Part shown: piece after piece, positions 1 to 5,780 of the stretch
Position numbering within the stretch: the stretch's first letter is position 1
How the letters are laid out: each line of letters begins with the position of its first letter
Origin: Chloroflexota bacterium
Lineage (GTDB): Bacteria; Chloroflexota; Dehalococcoidia; GIF9; UBA5629
Direction: 5' to 3'
NCBI GenBank assembly: GCA_026389695.1
Contig: JAPLHI010000050.1
Span: forward strand, 1-7,099
DNA length: 7,099 bases
Made by a program: the position numbers and the translations under genes
The notes under the pieces: generated by a model
The model's input: the letters and a program-made list of their open reading frames with translations, nothing else
Database searches by the model: none
Told to the model about the DNA's origin: nothing

Positions 1-975
1 GACCCGGATGCCTACGTCAGGATCATCGAAAGGAAGAGCGACGGCATCGTGGTCCAGGGCTGTAAAGTCCACAACTCCGAGGCATCGGTGGCCGACGAAA
101 TCATAGTCGTCCCCACCCGCGCGCTCCTTCCTGAAGAAAAGGACTGGGCAGTTGCCTTTTCCGTCCCCGGTGATTGGGAAGGCGTCAAGCAGGTTGTCAC
201 CATCCATAACCTGCGTGAGCGCAAGCATTTCAAGAGGGGCTTCATGCCCGGCGCCACCGATTCCTACACCATCTTTGACAAGTGCTTCATACCCTGGGAG
301 AGGGTCTTCCTCGCCGGAGAGACCACTCACGGCGCTGTCGGCGCACTGCTCTTCGCGCTGTTCCACCGCCACAGCTATTCCGGATGCAAACCGGCCATCG
401 GCGATGTCACCATTGGCACGGCAGCTCTGGCCGCTGAATACAACGGTGTGCACAAGGCCAGCCATATCAGAGAAAAACTGGCAGAGCTCATCATGGTAAC
501 CGAGCTCGGCTATGCTGCCGGTTTCACGGCCTCCGAGCTGGGTAAACCCGAGGTCTACATGCCGGGCACAGGCTTTGTTCCCTACGGACCGGGCAGCTAC
601 ATACCCAACTCCATCTACTGCAACGTGGGACGCTGCCTCACCGGTGAAAATGTCTACCGTGAAGCGGAAATAATGTGCGATATCGCAGGCGGCATCCCGG
701 CAACCTTCCCCCATGAGAATGATTTCTTGAATCCCGATACCAAAGCGCTCCTGGAGAAATACACCATGCGCAACCCCGATATCAAAGTTGAAAACGCCAT
801 CAAATTCTGGATGTACGTTGGTGACGCGCTTTGCTCAGCCAGCGGCGGCATTCATCTGGTTGGCGGCTACCACGGCGGCGGCTCACCCGTTATGGAACAA
901 ATCGCCATCACCACCCAGTACGACATCGAGTCCAAGAAAAAACTGGTTAAAAAGATAGCCGGTATCACGGACTAA
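1..975 (+). CDS. 4-hydroxybutyryl-CoA dehydratase / 4-hydroxyphenylacetate 3-hydroxylase (HpaB) family protein, 5'-truncated by window
   Basis: The frame is open from base 1 and ends at TAA 973-975, so 324 C-terminal residues are visible and roughly 170 N-terminal ones lie upstream. The GTG at 49 is internal and not a start. The family comprises FAD flavoproteins. The Clostridium 4-hydroxybutyryl-CoA dehydratase (about 490 aa) also binds a [4Fe-4S] cluster through two upstream Cys, His292 and Cys299, and dehydrates 4-hydroxybutyryl-CoA to crotonyl-CoA. Here the segment HRHSYSGCK (residues 122-130 of the visible frame) reproduces the His-x6-Cys ligand pair (H122, C129), the catalytic Tyr296 position (Y126) and the following Lys (K130). 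This favours the dehydratase branch over simple monooxygenases. The IPWERVF segment and the C-terminal HGGGSP loop are also family-like. The Clostridium Glu455 position, in ESMHGAGS as I recall it, reads as Gly here (GGYHGGGS), so the reaction may differ. The substrate is not determined by the neighbours. Confidence 0.85.
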   Translation, partial: DPDAYVRIIERKSDGIVVQGCKVHNSEASVADEIIVVPTRALLPEEKDWAVAFSVPGDWEGVKQVVTIHNLRERKHFKRGFMPGATDSYTIFDKCFIPWERVFLAGETTHGAVGALLFALFHRHSYSGCKPAIGDVTIGTAALAAEYNGVHKASHIREKLAELIMVTELGYAAGFTASELGKPEVYMPGTGFVPYGPGSYIPNSIYCNVGRCLTGENVYREAEIMCDIAGGIPATFPHENDFLNPDTKALLEKYTMRNPDIKVENAIKFWMYVGDALCSASGGIHLVGGYHGGGSPVMEQIAITTQYDIESKKKLVKKIAGITD

Positions 976-995
976 AACTTAATCATACCGATACT

Positions 996-1035
996 AACCC
1001 CCGTAGTGGCTTTGGTCGCTGCGGGGGTTTTCTTT
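996..1035 (+). terminator. Intrinsic terminator after the dehydratase-family gene
   Basis: AACCCCCG (996-1003) pairs perfectly with CGGGGGTT (1022-1029). The stem can extend inward by TAG/CTG with one G-T wobble. The right arm runs into a T-rich tract, TTTTCTTT (1028-1035). It starts 21 nt after the stop codon, as expected for a Rho-independent terminator ending the upstream transcript. Confidence 0.9.
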
Positions 1036-1069
1036 ATATCCCGTCTCTATCCTGTTCTGCTTAACGGGA

Positions 1070-1099
1070 CTGATACATATTTTCCCGGAGTGGTACAAT
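1070..1099 (+). promoter_or_regulatory. Candidate sigma70-type promoter for the small Zn-ribbon gene
   Basis: CTGATA (1070-1075, 4/6 to TTGACA) is followed after 18 nt by TACAAT (1094-1099, 5/6 to TATAAT). A TG at 1091-1092 gives an extended -10 (TGGTACAAT). It lies between the upstream terminator and the Shine-Dalgarno at 1118, so the downstream gene appears to be an independent transcription unit with a leader of about 25 nt. Confidence 0.45.
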
Positions 1100-1117
1100 A
1101 TATCAGTTTGCGCTAAT

Positions 1118-1123
1118 AAGGAG
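1118..1123 (+). promoter_or_regulatory. Shine-Dalgarno AAGGAG that fixes the start of the 55-residue gene
   Basis: AAGGAG lies 6 nt before the ATG at 1130. An earlier ATG at 1124 is followed at once by TAG, so 1130 is the only usable start. The near-ideal ribosome site is the main support that this short frame is translated. Confidence 0.75.
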
Positions 1124-1129
1124 ATGTAG

Positions 1130-1297
1130 ATGCAGATAGCCGTCAAGAAAATTTATTGCCCTTCATGCAGAAAGCTGGTGAAAGCCCGGGAACAGTTCAG
1201 CAAAACCGAGAAACAGATTCTTTGCTCAAAATGCAGTAGATCGCTGTATACGTGGACCGGGTTAAGGTGGAACTTCTCCGGTCAACCGTCTGCATAA
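1130..1297 (+). CDS. Small two-CxxC zinc-ribbon protein (55 aa)
   Basis: This 55-residue frame begins with MQIAVKKIYCPSC and ends at TAA 1295-1297. It contains two Cys knuckles, CPSC (C10, C13) and CSKC (C32, C35), separated by 18 residues. That is the layout of a minimal Zn ribbon. The residues between and after them are basic and aromatic (KLVKAREQF; LYTWTGLRW), so binding to nucleic acid or a protein partner is possible, but no function can be assigned. It has its own candidate promoter, a strong Shine-Dalgarno and an upstream terminator. Its stop lies 21 nt from the stop of the opposing SGNH gene, with no terminator visible between them. Most of the length is needed to form the two knuckles, so it looks complete and not a remnant of a larger gene. 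Homologues, if any, are probably annotated as hypothetical proteins. Confidence 0.75.
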   Translation: MQIAVKKIYCPSCRKLVKAREQFSKTEKQILCSKCSRSLYTWTGLRWNFSGQPSA

Positions 1298-1318
1298 CTG
1301 CCTTAGCGACCGGACATG

Positions 1319-2107
1319 TCAGGAGAACTTCCTGGTACCCTCAAACGCCATTGCTATAGCTTTTCGCACATAGGGCACGATCCTGCTGTTACAGTGAACC
1401 TCATCGGCCAGGTAATACTTACTTATAAAGCCGTCCTCATCGGACGCCACAGCCTGAATATCGATATACGGAACGGCTATAGACTCGCAAAACGACTTCA
1501 ATTTCTCGTTGAATTTTCTGGCGATCACACTGCGTTCGCGGGGTTTGCCGGCAAAAGGTAATGCTGTGATAAACTCCTTGCTCGCCGCCGGAGGAATGCC
1601 GTGAACACACACAGCAAACCCACCGTCTTTGATGTTTTTAATAGCCTCACCGTACCTCGCCACCGTATCATCAATCAGCGTATCGATGCTGATCGTTTTG
1701 CCGCTTTGCCCATACTTTAAATAGATATGTACGCGCGCGTCTATCTCGCCGAAGATCATAAATACAACGTCCCTCCTCTTATCCACCTTCGATAGAAACA
1801 GCTTCAAATACATAGCTGAGCCGGTGGTGCTGTTTTCCTTGATGATGTTATGGGCGGTAGCCTGTGAAATATGATGCACCAGGAACGGCCAGCGGAAGAT
1901 GAAGGGTTTGGCATGGCTATCGCCGATGGTATGCACGATGCAGGTGTTGAACAGTTTCGATTTGGCAAGCAGTATGGAGTTAAACAACACTAAAAAAGGG
2001 TATTTGAAGACCATATCCCAGAACGGGAAATATATCGACCCCTGACGTTGCAGCCAACCGATCCTAACCAGCTGGAATCTCTGAGACAAACTTAATTTAC
2101 TTTGCAT
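1319..2107 (-). CDS. SGNH/GDSL hydrolase-like protein
   Basis: This 262-residue protein carries the block motifs of an SGNH-type esterase/acyltransferase fold. GDSHA (62-66) supplies the nucleophile Ser64 and block I Gly/Asp. FGEIDAR (119-125) sits where the fold normally has GxND, with Glu in the oxyanion region. ADEVHCN (234-240) supplies the catalytic Asp235 and His238 (DxxH). As I recall, a GDSH/GEID variant of this type occurs beside surface-polysaccharide genes, where it may deacylate or transfer acyl groups; that role is inferred and not supported by the neighbours. The first 60 residues are basic and hydrophobic (FPFWDMVFKYPFLVLF) and could be a membrane-associated extension, but there is no clear signal peptide. 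The ATG at 2107 has no Shine-Dalgarno; a TATAAT ends 7 nt upstream. The gene converges with the small Zn-ribbon gene and lies 65 nt downstream of the FTR gene on the same strand. Confidence 0.75.
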   Translation of the reverse strand: MQSKLSLSQRFQLVRIGWLQRQGSIYFPFWDMVFKYPFLVLFNSILLAKSKLFNTCIVHTIGDSHAKPFIFRWPFLVHHISQATAHNIIKENSTTGSAMYLKLFLSKVDKRRDVVFMIFGEIDARVHIYLKYGQSGKTISIDTLIDDTVARYGEAIKNIKDGGFAVCVHGIPPAASKEFITALPFAGKPRERSVIARKFNEKLKSFCESIAVPYIDIQAVASDEDGFISKYYLADEVHCNSRIVPYVRKAIAMAFEGTRKFS

Positions 2108-2114
2108 TCAGGTT

Positions 2115-2120
2115 ATTATA
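2115..2120 (-). promoter_or_regulatory. Consensus -10 box immediately before the SGNH gene
   Basis: On the minus strand the sequence before the ATG is TATAAT-AACCTGA-ATG, so a start site 7 nt after the box would fall at or next to the A of the start codon. No good -35 is visible at 16-19 nt spacing. With no Shine-Dalgarno, this fits leaderless transcription, but the box could also be a chance match and the gene read through from the FTR operon. Confidence 0.4.
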
Positions 2121-2172
2121 CACACGCAGCAAGCATGATATGCGCAATGCAATTAAGAGGCTGAGATACAAA

Positions 2173-2673
2173 TCAGATGAATCTTTCGAACCTGTCTTTC
2201 CTGGCTTTACATACCGGGCAGATTTCCGGCGGTCCGTCCCTGGCACACAAGTAGCCACACACATTGGGTAAAGGTAAACTGCTCATAGTTATCCCTGCCG
2301 GAGCCGCAGCGGCTTTCTTCCGCACAGATCGCGGCGGACGCCTCTCGGGGATGGACTTCACTTCCTGCGCTCCATCGAGGACCTTCTGGGACACGTATAA
2401 TGCGCAGTAGCACGCCCCGTATTCGTCAACATCCTGGTCCCGGTAATCACAGGGGCAGATAATGTCCAGGTCGTCCTCCTTATTGCCGCCGGCCAGGCGA
2501 CAGGGGCACGACTGGTAACCGTACCTTTTCTCATTGACGAGCAAGCCGTTGATCAGGCCTTTGGTGAACTCCATATCCGGGTTCAAATGATAGCCACCGC
2601 TATCGGCGTCCTTCTTGAACCTGGTGTAAGACCGCTCGATCTCTTCCTGAGTTACAGCAACTTCCTCGATCAC
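2173..2673 (-). CDS. Ferredoxin:thioredoxin reductase catalytic chain fused to a C-terminal rubredoxin-like domain
   Basis: This 166-residue protein has the FTR catalytic-chain Cys pattern: CPC (C56, C58), CPC (C73, C75) and CYC (C88, C90), with intervals of 14 and 12 residues. By analogy with the cyanobacterial enzyme, C56, C73, C75 and C88 would bind the [4Fe-4S] cluster, while C58 and C90 form the redox disulfide reduced by ferredoxin. The plant CHC histidine is Tyr here. A basic Ala/Pro-rich linker (about 108-130) leads to a rubredoxin-like tail, VCGYLC...CPVCKARKDRF, with C139, C143, C152 and C155. The usual first rubredoxin Cys, three residues before CGY, is Pro136. Translation starts at GTG 2673, overlapping the upstream gene's stop as GTGA, with AAGGGGG 10 nt upstream. 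The direct partner is probably the glutaredoxin-like protein encoded just before it. No variable (FtrA-like) subunit is nearby, as is common in non-photosynthetic anaerobes. Confidence 0.88.
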   Translation of the reverse strand: MIEEVAVTQEEIERSYTRFKKDADSGGYHLNPDMEFTKGLINGLLVNEKRYGYQSCPCRLAGGNKEDDLDIICPCDYRDQDVDEYGACYCALYVSQKVLDGAQEVKSIPERRPPRSVRKKAAAAPAGITMSSLPLPNVCGYLCARDGPPEICPVCKARKDRFERFI

Positions 2674-2951
2674 AGCTTCAAAGCCCCCTTGATCTCGGAC
2701 TCCTTAAATCCGACGATACATTTATTATCATTGATCACCAGAGTGGGAAAAGAGCAATCGGGATTCCATTTTTCCACCACCCGCATAACCTGTTCTTTTT
2801 CGTCAGCTTTTAATAGATCTACAAAGACGTAACCGTATTCCACTCCCAGATCGGACAGAAGCTGCTTGGTCTTCTTGCACCATATACAGGTGCTCAGAGC
2901 ATACAACATGATGTTCCCCGCTTTTTTACCCGGCACGTGTTCCACGTTCAT
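2670..2951 (-). CDS. Glutaredoxin/NrdH-like thiol-disulfide protein
   Basis: This 93-residue protein has one thioredoxin-fold domain. The active-site CIWC (C22-C25) follows strand IMLYALST and is followed by KKTKQLL. SFPTLV (67-72) gives the cis-Pro69, and VGF (80-82) is the usual glutaredoxin/NrdH turn. It lacks the GPC of classical thioredoxin and the CPYC of classical glutaredoxin. It would pass electrons as a dithiol carrier in the cytoplasm. The overlap of its stop with the GTG of the FTR gene suggests it is reduced by that ferredoxin-dependent enzyme instead of by an NADPH flavoprotein or glutathione. The ATG at 2951 has a full AAGGAGG (2959-2965) 7 nt upstream, which fixes the start, and the frame is preceded by a good promoter. 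The first dozen residues form a polar extension before strand 1. Confidence 0.85.
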   Translation of the reverse strand: MNVEHVPGKKAGNIMLYALSTCIWCKKTKQLLSDLGVEYGYVFVDLLKADEKEQVMRVVEKWNPDCSFPTLVINDNKCIVGFKESEIKGALKL

Positions 2952-3009
2952 TTCATATCCTCCTTCATATCAGCCGCTTGTAGCATCCCTCAACCAGCCA
3001 TTCAGATGA

Positions 3010-3039
3010 ATGATAGCTTAAATAAAATGTCGCTGACAA
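3010..3039 (-). promoter_or_regulatory. Promoter for the glutaredoxin-FTR operon
   Basis: On the minus strand TTGTCA (3039-3034, 5/6) is followed after 18 nt by TATCAT (3015-3010, 5/6). A start site near 3003 would give a leader of about 50 nt ahead of the Grx gene. The -10 overlaps the edge of a short inverted repeat, ATTCA-GA-TGAAT (3000-3011), which could be an operator but is too short to be sure. Confidence 0.55.
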
Positions 3040-3048
3040 GTATGCGTA

Positions 3049-3078
3049 TTGACATTAATGGCGTGCCGTCTGTAACAT
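3049..3078 (+). promoter_or_regulatory. Promoter for the isochorismatase-family gene
   Basis: A perfect TTGACA (3049-3054) is followed after 18 nt by TAACAT (3073-3078, 4/6); TGTAAC at 16 nt spacing is an equal alternative. The start would be near 3085, giving a leader of about 30 nt. Its -35 lies only 9 bp from the -35 of the divergent promoter, so the two polymerase sites nearly touch. Confidence 0.5.
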
Positions 3079-3114
3079 CATGCTGATTATTTAAAACCGG
3101 GGGAGGCATCTGCT

Positions 3115-3687
3115 ATGGTGCAGTATCAAATTACGGCGCAAAATTCGTTGTTTTTGTTGGTAGATACGCAGGTCAGCCTGGCGGTGGCCATGAAAAAAGA
3201 CGTCTATGAACATGTCGAGAGTAATATCGGCCTGCTCATCTCAGCAAGCAAAGTTCTTGGTATACCCGTCATCGTCACCGAACAGTATAAGCAGGGCCTC
3301 GGTTTAACCGTAGAAACGGTCCGCAAAGCGCTGGGTGATCTGTATCAACCCATGGAAAAGCTCAGCTTCAGCTGCTGGAAAGACCCGGCTATCCAGGTAG
3401 CCCTGCAAAAATCAGCCCGCAACTATATCATCATCGCCGGCATAGAAGCGCATGTCTGCGTCTTACAGACGGCCATTGACCTGGTAAGCAATGGCTACCT
3501 TGTGCATGTGGTTGACGACGCTGTCTGCTCGAGATTTAAAAACGATTGGATCAGGTCGCTCAGTTATCTTGAACACGCGGGGGTAACCGTGACTACCACC
3601 GAGATACTCGTATTTCAATTGTTGCAAAAGGCGGGCACATCCGAGTTTAAAGAAATCTCGCCGCTGTTTAAAAATAAAATGCGCTGA
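3115..3687 (+). CDS. Isochorismatase-family cysteine hydrolase
   Basis: This 190-residue protein has the length and motifs of the cysteine-hydrolase (isochorismatase-like) superfamily. The catalytic triad is visible as Asp17 (LLVDTQ), Lys82 (MEKLSFSC) and the nucleophile Cys115 (GIEAHVCVLQT). The second strand-loop VHVVDDAVCSR (130-140) and the end, TSEFKEISPLFK, match the subgroup that includes YcaC-like and ISOC1/2-like hydrolases. Members cleave small amides, carbamates or vinyl ethers, so the substrate cannot be read from sequence; a true isochorismatase role is unlikely without siderophore genes. The ATG at 3115 has GGGGAGG (3100-3106) 8 nt upstream and its own promoter. It is divergent from the redox operon, which may imply shared control. 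A small hairpin at the stop codon is not followed by a T-run on this strand. Confidence 0.88.
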   Translation: MVQYQITAQNSLFLLVDTQVSLAVAMKKDVYEHVESNIGLLISASKVLGIPVIVTEQYKQGLGLTVETVRKALGDLYQPMEKLSFSCWKDPAIQVALQKSARNYIIIAGIEAHVCVLQTAIDLVSNGYLVHVVDDAVCSRFKNDWIRSLSYLEHAGVTVTTTEILVFQLLQKAGTSEFKEISPLFKNKMR

Positions 3688-3750
3688 TGCTGCGCATAAC
3701 ATGGAGAATTACGTTTTATATTTGTTTTCCTTTTATTTTGCCTGATCCTC

Positions 3751-3756
3751 TATAAT
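3751..3756 (+). promoter_or_regulatory. Consensus -10 box upstream of the two-TM membrane protein gene
   Basis: TATAAT lies 31 nt before the ATG at 3788, within an AT-rich 100-nt spacer. No convincing -35 is present at 16-19 nt (TTCCTT or TCCTTT). Transcription would begin near 3763 and give a leader of about 25 nt lacking a Shine-Dalgarno. Confidence 0.4.
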
Positions 3757-3787
3757 AACTATTGAACGATATTTTTATGCCAATACC

Positions 3788-4525
3788 ATGAATAGTCGCC
3801 GCTACTATATAGTACTTGCCTGCGCGTTGATCTTTATTTCTATCGTCTTATTTATTATCGACTACCTCATCTTCGGCGACCTGCGTGATAATCTATTTTA
3901 TTTATTTCAGGACCTGGCTTTCTTGCCCCTGCAGGTTCTCATCGTCGGCATAGTCTTGGAGCGCATACTGGCCCAGCGTGAAAAAGAGGAGAAATTCCAG
4001 AAGCTCAATATGGTTGTGGGCGCCTTCTTCTCGGAGGTCGGCAACAAACTTTCATCGGTACTCATTGATGCCTCCGATAAGAAAGAGGAGATCATCAATA
4101 ATATCAACGTGCGCGCTAACTGGAAGGATATCGATTTTAAAAGGGCCATCAATTACGTGCGCCAGGACAATCAAACGGGCTTTGACAAAATAGACCTGCC
4201 GCAGTTGAAGTCGTTTCTAATCTCGAAGCGGTCTTTTTTACTGGCGCTGATTGAAAATCCCAATCTTCTGGAGCACGAAAGCTTCACCGACCTGTTACTG
4301 GCGGTTTTTCATTTAACCGAAGAGCTCGAAACGCGCCCCTCCCTGGATAATTTGCCGGATACAGACTTGATTCACATTGCGCTGGATATTAAGCGGGCTT
4401 ACCAGTATCTGGTCGTTCAGTGGCTGGCTTATATGCAGCACCTCAGAACCAACTACCCTTTCCTCTACTCACATTACCTGAGGATCCACCCCTTCCAACC
4501 CAACCCCTCGGCCATCGTAGTCTAA
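3788..4525 (+). CDS. Uncharacterised membrane protein with two N-terminal TM segments and a soluble helical domain
   Basis: I do not recognise this family. The 245-residue protein begins with a short basic tail (MNSRR) and a hydrophobic helix at about 7-28. A short polar stretch (GDLRDN) is followed by a second helix at about 36-60, giving a hairpin with both ends probably cytoplasmic. Residues 61-78 (LAQREKEEKFQKLN) are charged and heptad-like, a short coiled coil. The rest is predicted to be helical, soluble and free of Cys. It contains no nucleotide-binding or catalytic motif that I can see, and ends in a Pro-rich tail. It has its own -10 box but no Shine-Dalgarno. A four-codon frame, ATG CCA ATA CCA TGA (3777-3791), overlaps its start as ATGA, so translation might be coupled. 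It converges on the htpX-like gene with only 16 bp between stops. A sensor or scaffold role is possible but unsupported. Confidence 0.8.
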   Translation: MNSRRYYIVLACALIFISIVLFIIDYLIFGDLRDNLFYLFQDLAFLPLQVLIVGIVLERILAQREKEEKFQKLNMVVGAFFSEVGNKLSSVLIDASDKKEEIINNINVRANWKDIDFKRAINYVRQDNQTGFDKIDLPQLKSFLISKRSFLLALIENPNLLEHESFTDLLLAVFHLTEELETRPSLDNLPDTDLIHIALDIKRAYQYLVVQWLAYMQHLRTNYPFLYSHYLRIHPFQPNPSAIVV

Positions 4526-4541
4526 TTTTCCGCGGCAAGCT

Positions 4542-5768
4542 TTAATTCAAACTATTAATTCTGCCGCAGTGCGGGCATTGGAAGGATTTGCCCGTGAAAT
4601 CGGGAGGTATCTTGAATTTGGTGCCGCAGTCGCAGGTAACGGGCCTATAGTCATTCAATTTCCACAGTGCATCCGTGGTCTCGCGCACTCTTCCTTTTCG
4701 ATCGGCAATATCTTCAACCGGACCGGCGGCTTGAGCGGCGACAACCGCTGCAGCCGGTGCAACAGCCGCAACGCCGGCCATAGCCGATGCCGGAATTATA
4801 TTGCCTCCCCCCTTATGAACCTGGCTGAACGCGCTGTCATAGTTAGCCAGCGAATAGTTCCCCGACATGGTGCGCAGCACGCGTATCCTCTCCGAGATGG
4901 GCGGGTGTGTGCTGGTGAGGTCCTCCGCAGCCCGGCCCTGCTTGCGGAAAGGATTGATGATATACATCGGCGCCGTAGCGTTATTAGCCGACTTTAAAGA
5001 GTCTGTCGAAGCCGCGATCTTTTCCAGCGCGGAGGCCAGCCCCTCCGGATACCTGGTGTATAAAGCCGACGACGCATCCGCCAGGTATTCCCGTTTACGC
5101 GAGACGGCATAATAGATCAGCTGCGCCATGATGGGCGCCAGGATCATGAGGACGATGGCTACGATGATGATGATTAACTGGGCAGCTCCCCCTCCCGACG
5201 ACGAGCTCCTCCTCGTGCCGCCCATTCCGCCGAATAACATGAACCGTGACCCGTACCAGGCCAGTATCACGATCGTACCCAGCAGCACACCGCACAGTGC
5301 CATCAGCAGCACATCGCGGTTTTTAATATGCGCCATCTCATGCCCGATAACTCCCTGCAGTTCATCGCGCTTGAGCTTCTCCAGCAAACCCGAGGTGATG
5401 GCCACGGAAATTTTGTTCTTATCGCGTCCCGTGGCAAAGGCATTCAAAGCGGGATCGTCGATCAGGTAAATATCCGGCATTTTTTCGGCCCCGGAGGCTA
5501 TTTTCATCTCTTCCACCACGTTGTACAGCCGGGGCACATCGTCGGGACCTATTTTCTTAGCCTTCGCCAGGGACAGCAGTATGTTATCTCCCTGAAAATA
5601 GGCCACCAGCGTCATTACGAACCAGATTAACAGCGCGATAACCAGTCCGAAGGTCCAGTCGCCCAGCAACGCATAGCCCAGCAGGCTGCCCACCATGAGC
5701 AGTAAAATTCCCATGGTGACCACCAATATACCGGACCGGAGCTGGTTATCCTTGATCTGTTCCCACAT
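4542..5768 (-). CDS. htpX: HtpX-like M48 membrane zinc metalloprotease with C-terminal zinc ribbon
   Basis: This 408-residue protein is an M48 peptidase. HEMAH (143-147) gives the Zn ligands His143 and His147 and catalytic Glu144, and REYLAD (226-231) supplies the third ligand Glu227. Four hydrophobic segments (about 14-33, 40-58, 155-172, 197-220) flank the catalytic domain as in HtpX, which degrades damaged membrane proteins with its active site on the cytoplasmic side. A Ser/Gly-rich loop (184-195) separates TM3 and TM4. THPP (287-290) is the conserved downstream motif. HtpX is usually about 290 aa. Here an Ala-rich linker (about 325-348) leads to a ribbon with C379, C381, C398 and C401 (TCDCG...CPHCG). 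The ATG at 5768 lies 12 nt after the lemA stop with no clear Shine-Dalgarno, so coupled translation is likely. No obvious terminator follows it. Confidence 0.92.
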   Translation of the reverse strand: MWEQIKDNQLRSGILVVTMGILLLMVGSLLGYALLGDWTFGLVIALLIWFVMTLVAYFQGDNILLSLAKAKKIGPDDVPRLYNVVEEMKIASGAEKMPDIYLIDDPALNAFATGRDKNKISVAITSGLLEKLKRDELQGVIGHEMAHIKNRDVLLMALCGVLLGTIVILAWYGSRFMLFGGMGGTRRSSSSGGGAAQLIIIIVAIVLMILAPIMAQLIYYAVSRKREYLADASSALYTRYPEGLASALEKIAASTDSLKSANNATAPMYIINPFRKQGRAAEDLTSTHPPISERIRVLRTMSGNYSLANYDSAFSQVHKGGGNIIPASAMAGVAAVAPAAAVVAAQAAGPVEDIADRKGRVRETTDALWKLNDYRPVTCDCGTKFKIPPDFTGKSFQCPHCGRINSLN

Positions 5769-5780
5769 GTCAGGTAACGA

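Noticed and set aside
49..975. A complete 308-residue gene starting at GTG 49
   Set aside because: The frame is open to base 1, and the residues before it (DPDAYVRIIERKSDG) continue the family sequence, so the gene is truncated by the window and this GTG is an internal Val.
1316..1561. 81-residue plus-strand frame opposite the SGNH gene
   Set aside because: It is antisense to a gene with clear catalytic motifs, lacks a Shine-Dalgarno and shows no recognisable domain.
3679..3697. Hairpin ATGCGC...GCGCAT at the end of the cysteine hydrolase gene as a terminator
   Set aside because: The stem is only 6 bp and lacks a T-run on the plus strand. On the minus strand it is followed by TTTTATTTTT, but no minus-strand gene feeds into it.
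4532..4567. Inverted repeat GCGGCA...TGCCGC between convergent genes as a bidirectional terminator
   Set aside because: The arms are 6 bp with a 24-nt loop, the right arm lies inside the Zn-ribbon coding region, and there is no adjacent T-run of use.
4569..5630. Plus-strand frames opposite the htpX-like gene
   Set aside because: They are antisense shadows of a well-supported protease; their compositions (Ser/Arg- or Met/Ile-rich) follow from the complementary coding strand.
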